Positions 6,187 to 8,584 of a DNA stretch of 8,584 bases are shown here, piece by piece (position 1 is the stretch's first letter; each line of letters starts with the position of its first letter). The notes beneath the pieces are model-generated. The model saw only the letters and a program-made list of their open reading frames with translations, was not told where the DNA came from and searched no databases. The position numbers were made by a program, and so were the translations under genes. Source of the stretch: Phytoactinopolyspora endophytica (GTDB lineage: Bacteria; Actinomycetota; Actinomycetes; Jiangellales; Jiangellaceae); assembly GCF_004138495.1 (NCBI RefSeq), contig NZ_ML142872.1, positions 37,593 through 46,176 of the forward strand. Reading direction: 5' to 3'.

Positions 6187-8436
6187 GTGAGAATTTCGTA
6201 CAGGTTTGTCACGGTTTTGGCGGCTTTGTTCACGTTCTTGATGCTGCTGGCGCCGGGTGCCACGGCGTCCGAGGAGCCGGAGCAAAACGAGGGCGAGCAA
6301 CCCAGCGTGGTGTTCGCCGGCGTCGCAGGTCTGGCCTGGGAAGACGTCACTGAAGAGGACATGCCCACCCTGTACGAGCTGGCTGGGACGGATGCTGCCG
6401 CCTCCCTGACAGCTCGCACGATCCGGTCCCGCACGTGCGCCGTCGACGGCTGGCTGACGGTCGGGTCTGGTCGTCGAGCCACCGACCTGATCGACTCCGA
6501 CGGGGACGGCGGCGCGGATCGGTATTGCCGGCCGTCTCCCTCGCCCGTCCATGACGACCAGGGCGGCGCCTCGGTCCCGGGGTGGGAGCAGTATGTCGAG
6601 GAGCAGGAGGACCACGCATACAGCGCGACGCCCGGCCTGCTGGGGGCGCAGCTCAACGAGCACGGGATGTGCGCGACGGCGGTGGGCCCAGGCGCGGCAC
6701 TGGCGCTCGCCGACGAGTCGGGCGAGGTCGGTTCCTTTCACCCCAATGCCGCGGAGGCCGACCGAGACCTGATCAGCGAATGTCCGGTCACGGTGGTCGA
6801 TCTCGGTGCGTTGCCGCCTCCCGCGCCGGCGGGTAGCGACGAGACCGCGCGGCAGGCGGCGCTGGACCAGCGCCGCCAAGTGGCCCGTGGCATCGACGAC
6901 CTGATCGAGCGGCTCCTGGAGGAGTTGCCCGAGGAGACGGCGTTGCTGGTTGCGGGTATCTCGGACAGTGGGCCGACCGCGATCCCGCTGCACAACGACC
7001 CCAGCAGGGTAGCCAGCTCGGCGCTGAGGGTGGCGGTGGCGCACGGACCGGCCGCGGACGGCACCGAGTACGGGCATCGCTGGCTTACCTCCGGTTCCAC
7101 CCAGTGGTCCGGCATCGTGCAGCTGACCGACGTGGCCTCGACCTTGCTGGACTACGCGGGCCTGGAGGAACCGACGGAGGGCTCGGTGGGACGCCCGTGG
7201 TCCACCGCCGGGGAGCACCCCGCGTCGGCCGCAGATACCGTGGACGAGCTGCTCAGCATCAACACGGCGGCGCAGATCTATCGGACCCAGTCCGCTCCCT
7301 TCTTCCAGATCCTGGGCGCCGCCCAGCTGGTCTTCTTCGGCGGGGCGCTGCTCATGCTCCGGCGGCGGCCGGCCGCACGTGCCCCTGTGCTGAAGGCCGT
7401 GCACTTCGGCGCCATCGCGGTGGCGTCCTTCCCCGTGGCGTCGTTCCTTGCGAATGCCTTCCCGTGGGCACGCTTCGACCGGCCCGCGGTGGCGCTGTGG
7501 TCGATCATCACGGTGCTGACGGTGACCATCGCGACGTTCGCCCTGACCGGGCCTTGGCGGCGACATGCCTACGGTCCCGCGGGCGTGGCAGGTGGGATCA
7601 CCGCCGCGGTGATGGCGTTCGACGTGTCGACGGGCTCGAACCTGCAGCAGCTGAGCCTGCTGGGGTTGTCGCCCGTCGTGGCCGGCCGGTTCTACGGGCT
7701 GGGCAACATCCCGTTCGCGATCTTCATCGTCGCCTGCCTGGTGGCGGCTGGGGCGTTGGCGCAATGGCTGATCGGACGCGGCTCATCCCGGCGAGTGGCC
7801 GGTGCGTCGACGGTCGTGATCGGCCTCGCGGCGACGGTCGTCGTCGGGTCTCCGCAGGCAGGGGCCGACGTCGGGGGAATCCTGGCGGCGATCCCCGCGT
7901 TCACCGTCCTCGCCATCGGCGTCTTCGGCGTCCGTCTCACGATCACCAAGCTTGTCGGCTCGAGCGTCGCCGCACTCGGCGTGTTTCTCGCGGTCGCTTG
8001 GCTCGACTGGCAGCGTCCACCCGGCTCACGGAGCCACTTCGGGTCGTTCTTCGAGGATCTCGTCAGCGGCGAGGCGTGGACGGTGGTGTGGCGGAAGTTC
8101 GATGCGTCGCTGGGGACCCTGGAGCGGCTTCCGTACTATGCCTGGACAGTGCCGTTTGCCTACGCGCTCATCCTCTGGGTGACCACCCGGCCTGCCTCGG
8201 AAGGGCTCCGGGAAACGATCCGGCAGTGGCCGACCATGACCTATGTCGCGTGGTCGGCCCTCATGGCCGGGGCGGCGGGATTCGCTGCGAACGACTCCGG
8301 CATCATCATCCCGGCGCTGCTGCTCACCGCCGGAATACCTTTGATTGTCTCGGCGATCGCCGCGGCCAACCGAGATCGAGACGGGATCGAGCGCCCCGAG
8401 GAGTTGACCGGCGTCTCAGGCGCGCGGGCGCTTTAG
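6187..8436 (+). CDS. Secreted AlkP-superfamily-like domain fused to a polytopic membrane domain
   Basis: This 749-residue envelope protein of unknown function belongs to a conserved actinobacterial family. The GTG at 6187 is chosen over the ATG at 6094: it has GGAGAAGG just upstream (6178-6185) and starts a clean signal peptide (RISYRF, hydrophobic core, cleavage near ATA, residue 28). The outer domain (about 35-360) resembles the alkaline phosphatase superfamily: VVFAGVAGLAWEDV (41-54), a segment around Thr83 ending in LTVGSG, ISDSGP (258-263), and VQLTDVASTLLDYAGL, which matches the C-terminal TDIAPTLLDLLGI type of motif. However, the expected metal-binding Asp is Ala47. Four cysteines (84, 114, 162, 199) could form two disulfides. 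Residues 103-111, DSDGDGGAD, look like a calcium-binding loop. About 10-11 membrane helices follow (from about 372 to 728), with GRFYGLGN (500-507) and GADVGG (559-564) as notable polar motifs. A role in cell-wall or glycopolymer handling is a guess from topology only. Confidence 0.88.
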   Translation: MRISYRFVTVLAALFTFLMLLAPGATASEEPEQNEGEQPSVVFAGVAGLAWEDVTEEDMPTLYELAGTDAAASLTARTIRSRTCAVDGWLTVGSGRRATDLIDSDGDGGADRYCRPSPSPVHDDQGGASVPGWEQYVEEQEDHAYSATPGLLGAQLNEHGMCATAVGPGAALALADESGEVGSFHPNAAEADRDLISECPVTVVDLGALPPPAPAGSDETARQAALDQRRQVARGIDDLIERLLEELPEETALLVAGISDSGPTAIPLHNDPSRVASSALRVAVAHGPAADGTEYGHRWLTSGSTQWSGIVQLTDVASTLLDYAGLEEPTEGSVGRPWSTAGEHPASAADTVDELLSINTAAQIYRTQSAPFFQILGAAQLVFFGGALLMLRRRPAARAPVLKAVHFGAIAVASFPVASFLANAFPWARFDRPAVALWSIITVLTVTIATFALTGPWRRHAYGPAGVAGGITAAVMAFDVSTGSNLQQLSLLGLSPVVAGRFYGLGNIPFAIFIVACLVAAGALAQWLIGRGSSRRVAGASTVVIGLAATVVVGSPQAGADVGGILAAIPAFTVLAIGVFGVRLTITKLVGSSVAALGVFLAVAWLDWQRPPGSRSHFGSFFEDLVSGEAWTVVWRKFDASLGTLERLPYYAWTVPFAYALILWVTTRPASEGLRETIRQWPTMTYVAWSALMAGAAGFAANDSGIIIPALLLTAGIPLIVSAIAAANRDRDGIERPEELTGVSGARAL

Positions 8437-8476
8437 GGGTCGCGCGAATAGGGAGTCGCCTGACTCGCGTGGCCCC

Positions 8477-8562
8477 GCATCCCGGCTCGCGGCGTTGTCG
8501 TCAGTCGACGCACAAACCCCAGTGCGCCTCCCTCCTCCGCCTTGCGAGCCGGGCGCGGATGC
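8477..8562. repeat. Nested inverted repeat downstream of the membrane protein gene
   Basis: Outer arms: GCATCC (8477-8482) pairs with GGATGC (8557-8562), and CGGCTCGC (8483-8490) pairs with GCGAGCCG (8544-8551), 14 bp in total with a five-base bulge (8552-8556) in the right arm. Enclosed is the hairpin at 8491-8520. The element starts 41 bases after the stop at 8436 and may act as a terminator or as a repeated intergenic palindrome. The rest of 8437-8584 shows no gene. Confidence 0.55.
8491..8520 (+). terminator. Inner hairpin, candidate terminator
   Basis: Bases 8491-8502 pair with 8507-8520 around the loop AGTC (8503-8506). The stem has one C-C mismatch and two single-base bulges (8514 and 8511), leaving 11 paired positions. 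It lies 55 bases after the stop of the membrane protein gene. No T-tract follows, so termination is inferred from position and stem strength. Confidence 0.45.
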
Positions 8563-8584
8563 CCCGCTCGCTTAACCGGCGCCC

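Noticed and set aside
5629..7764. Minus-strand open frame of 711 codons
   Set aside because: It is antisense to the end of fadE5 and most of the membrane protein gene, and its translation is Arg/Gly/Pro/His-rich without domains. The plus-strand frames have signal peptide, helices and family motifs.
8551..8584. GGGCGC/GCGCCC pairing at the window end as part of a tRNA
   Set aside because: No anticodon arm or conserved T-loop is present; it is only an alternative six-base stem overlapping the right arm of the nested repeat, cut off by the window edge.

Overview
The window reads as chromosomal DNA of a high-GC actinobacterium. The sequence is GC-rich with strong G/C third-position bias, there are GTG starts and AGGAGG-type ribosome sites, and the acyl-CoA dehydrogenase closely resembles mycobacterial and Streptomyces FadE5. 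The genus cannot be fixed from the sequence. I see no transposase, integrase, CRISPR array, tRNA or rRNA.

Layout: two genes lie on the minus strand and two on the plus strand, diverging from a regulatory intergenic region at 3876-4076. On the minus strand is a 1004-residue protein (861-3875), a long right-handed beta-helix-like repeat domain followed by a two-helix membrane anchor. It is followed 64 bases later by a small META-domain lipoprotein (185-796). Downstream of the lipoprotein is a long imperfect inverted repeat (50-160). On the plus strand are a FadE5-type acyl-CoA dehydrogenase (4077-5936), preceded by a near-perfect 18-base palindrome with a weaker upstream copy, then a hairpin terminator (5965-6000). 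Next is a 749-residue secreted-plus-polytopic membrane protein (6187-8436) whose outer domain looks like a degenerate alkaline-phosphatase-superfamily fold. The window closes with a second nested inverted repeat (8477-8562).

Functionally, fadE5 is the only gene whose reaction can be named: fatty acyl-CoA oxidation, probably repressed by a TetR-type regulator encoded elsewhere. The other three look like envelope or membrane-associated proteins of unknown or poorly known role. Nothing in the sequence ties them into one pathway with fadE5. The best leads are the beta-helix membrane protein, the AlkP-like protein that lacks a metal ligand and carries a calcium-loop-like insert, the tandem operator, and the two structured repeats at the window ends.
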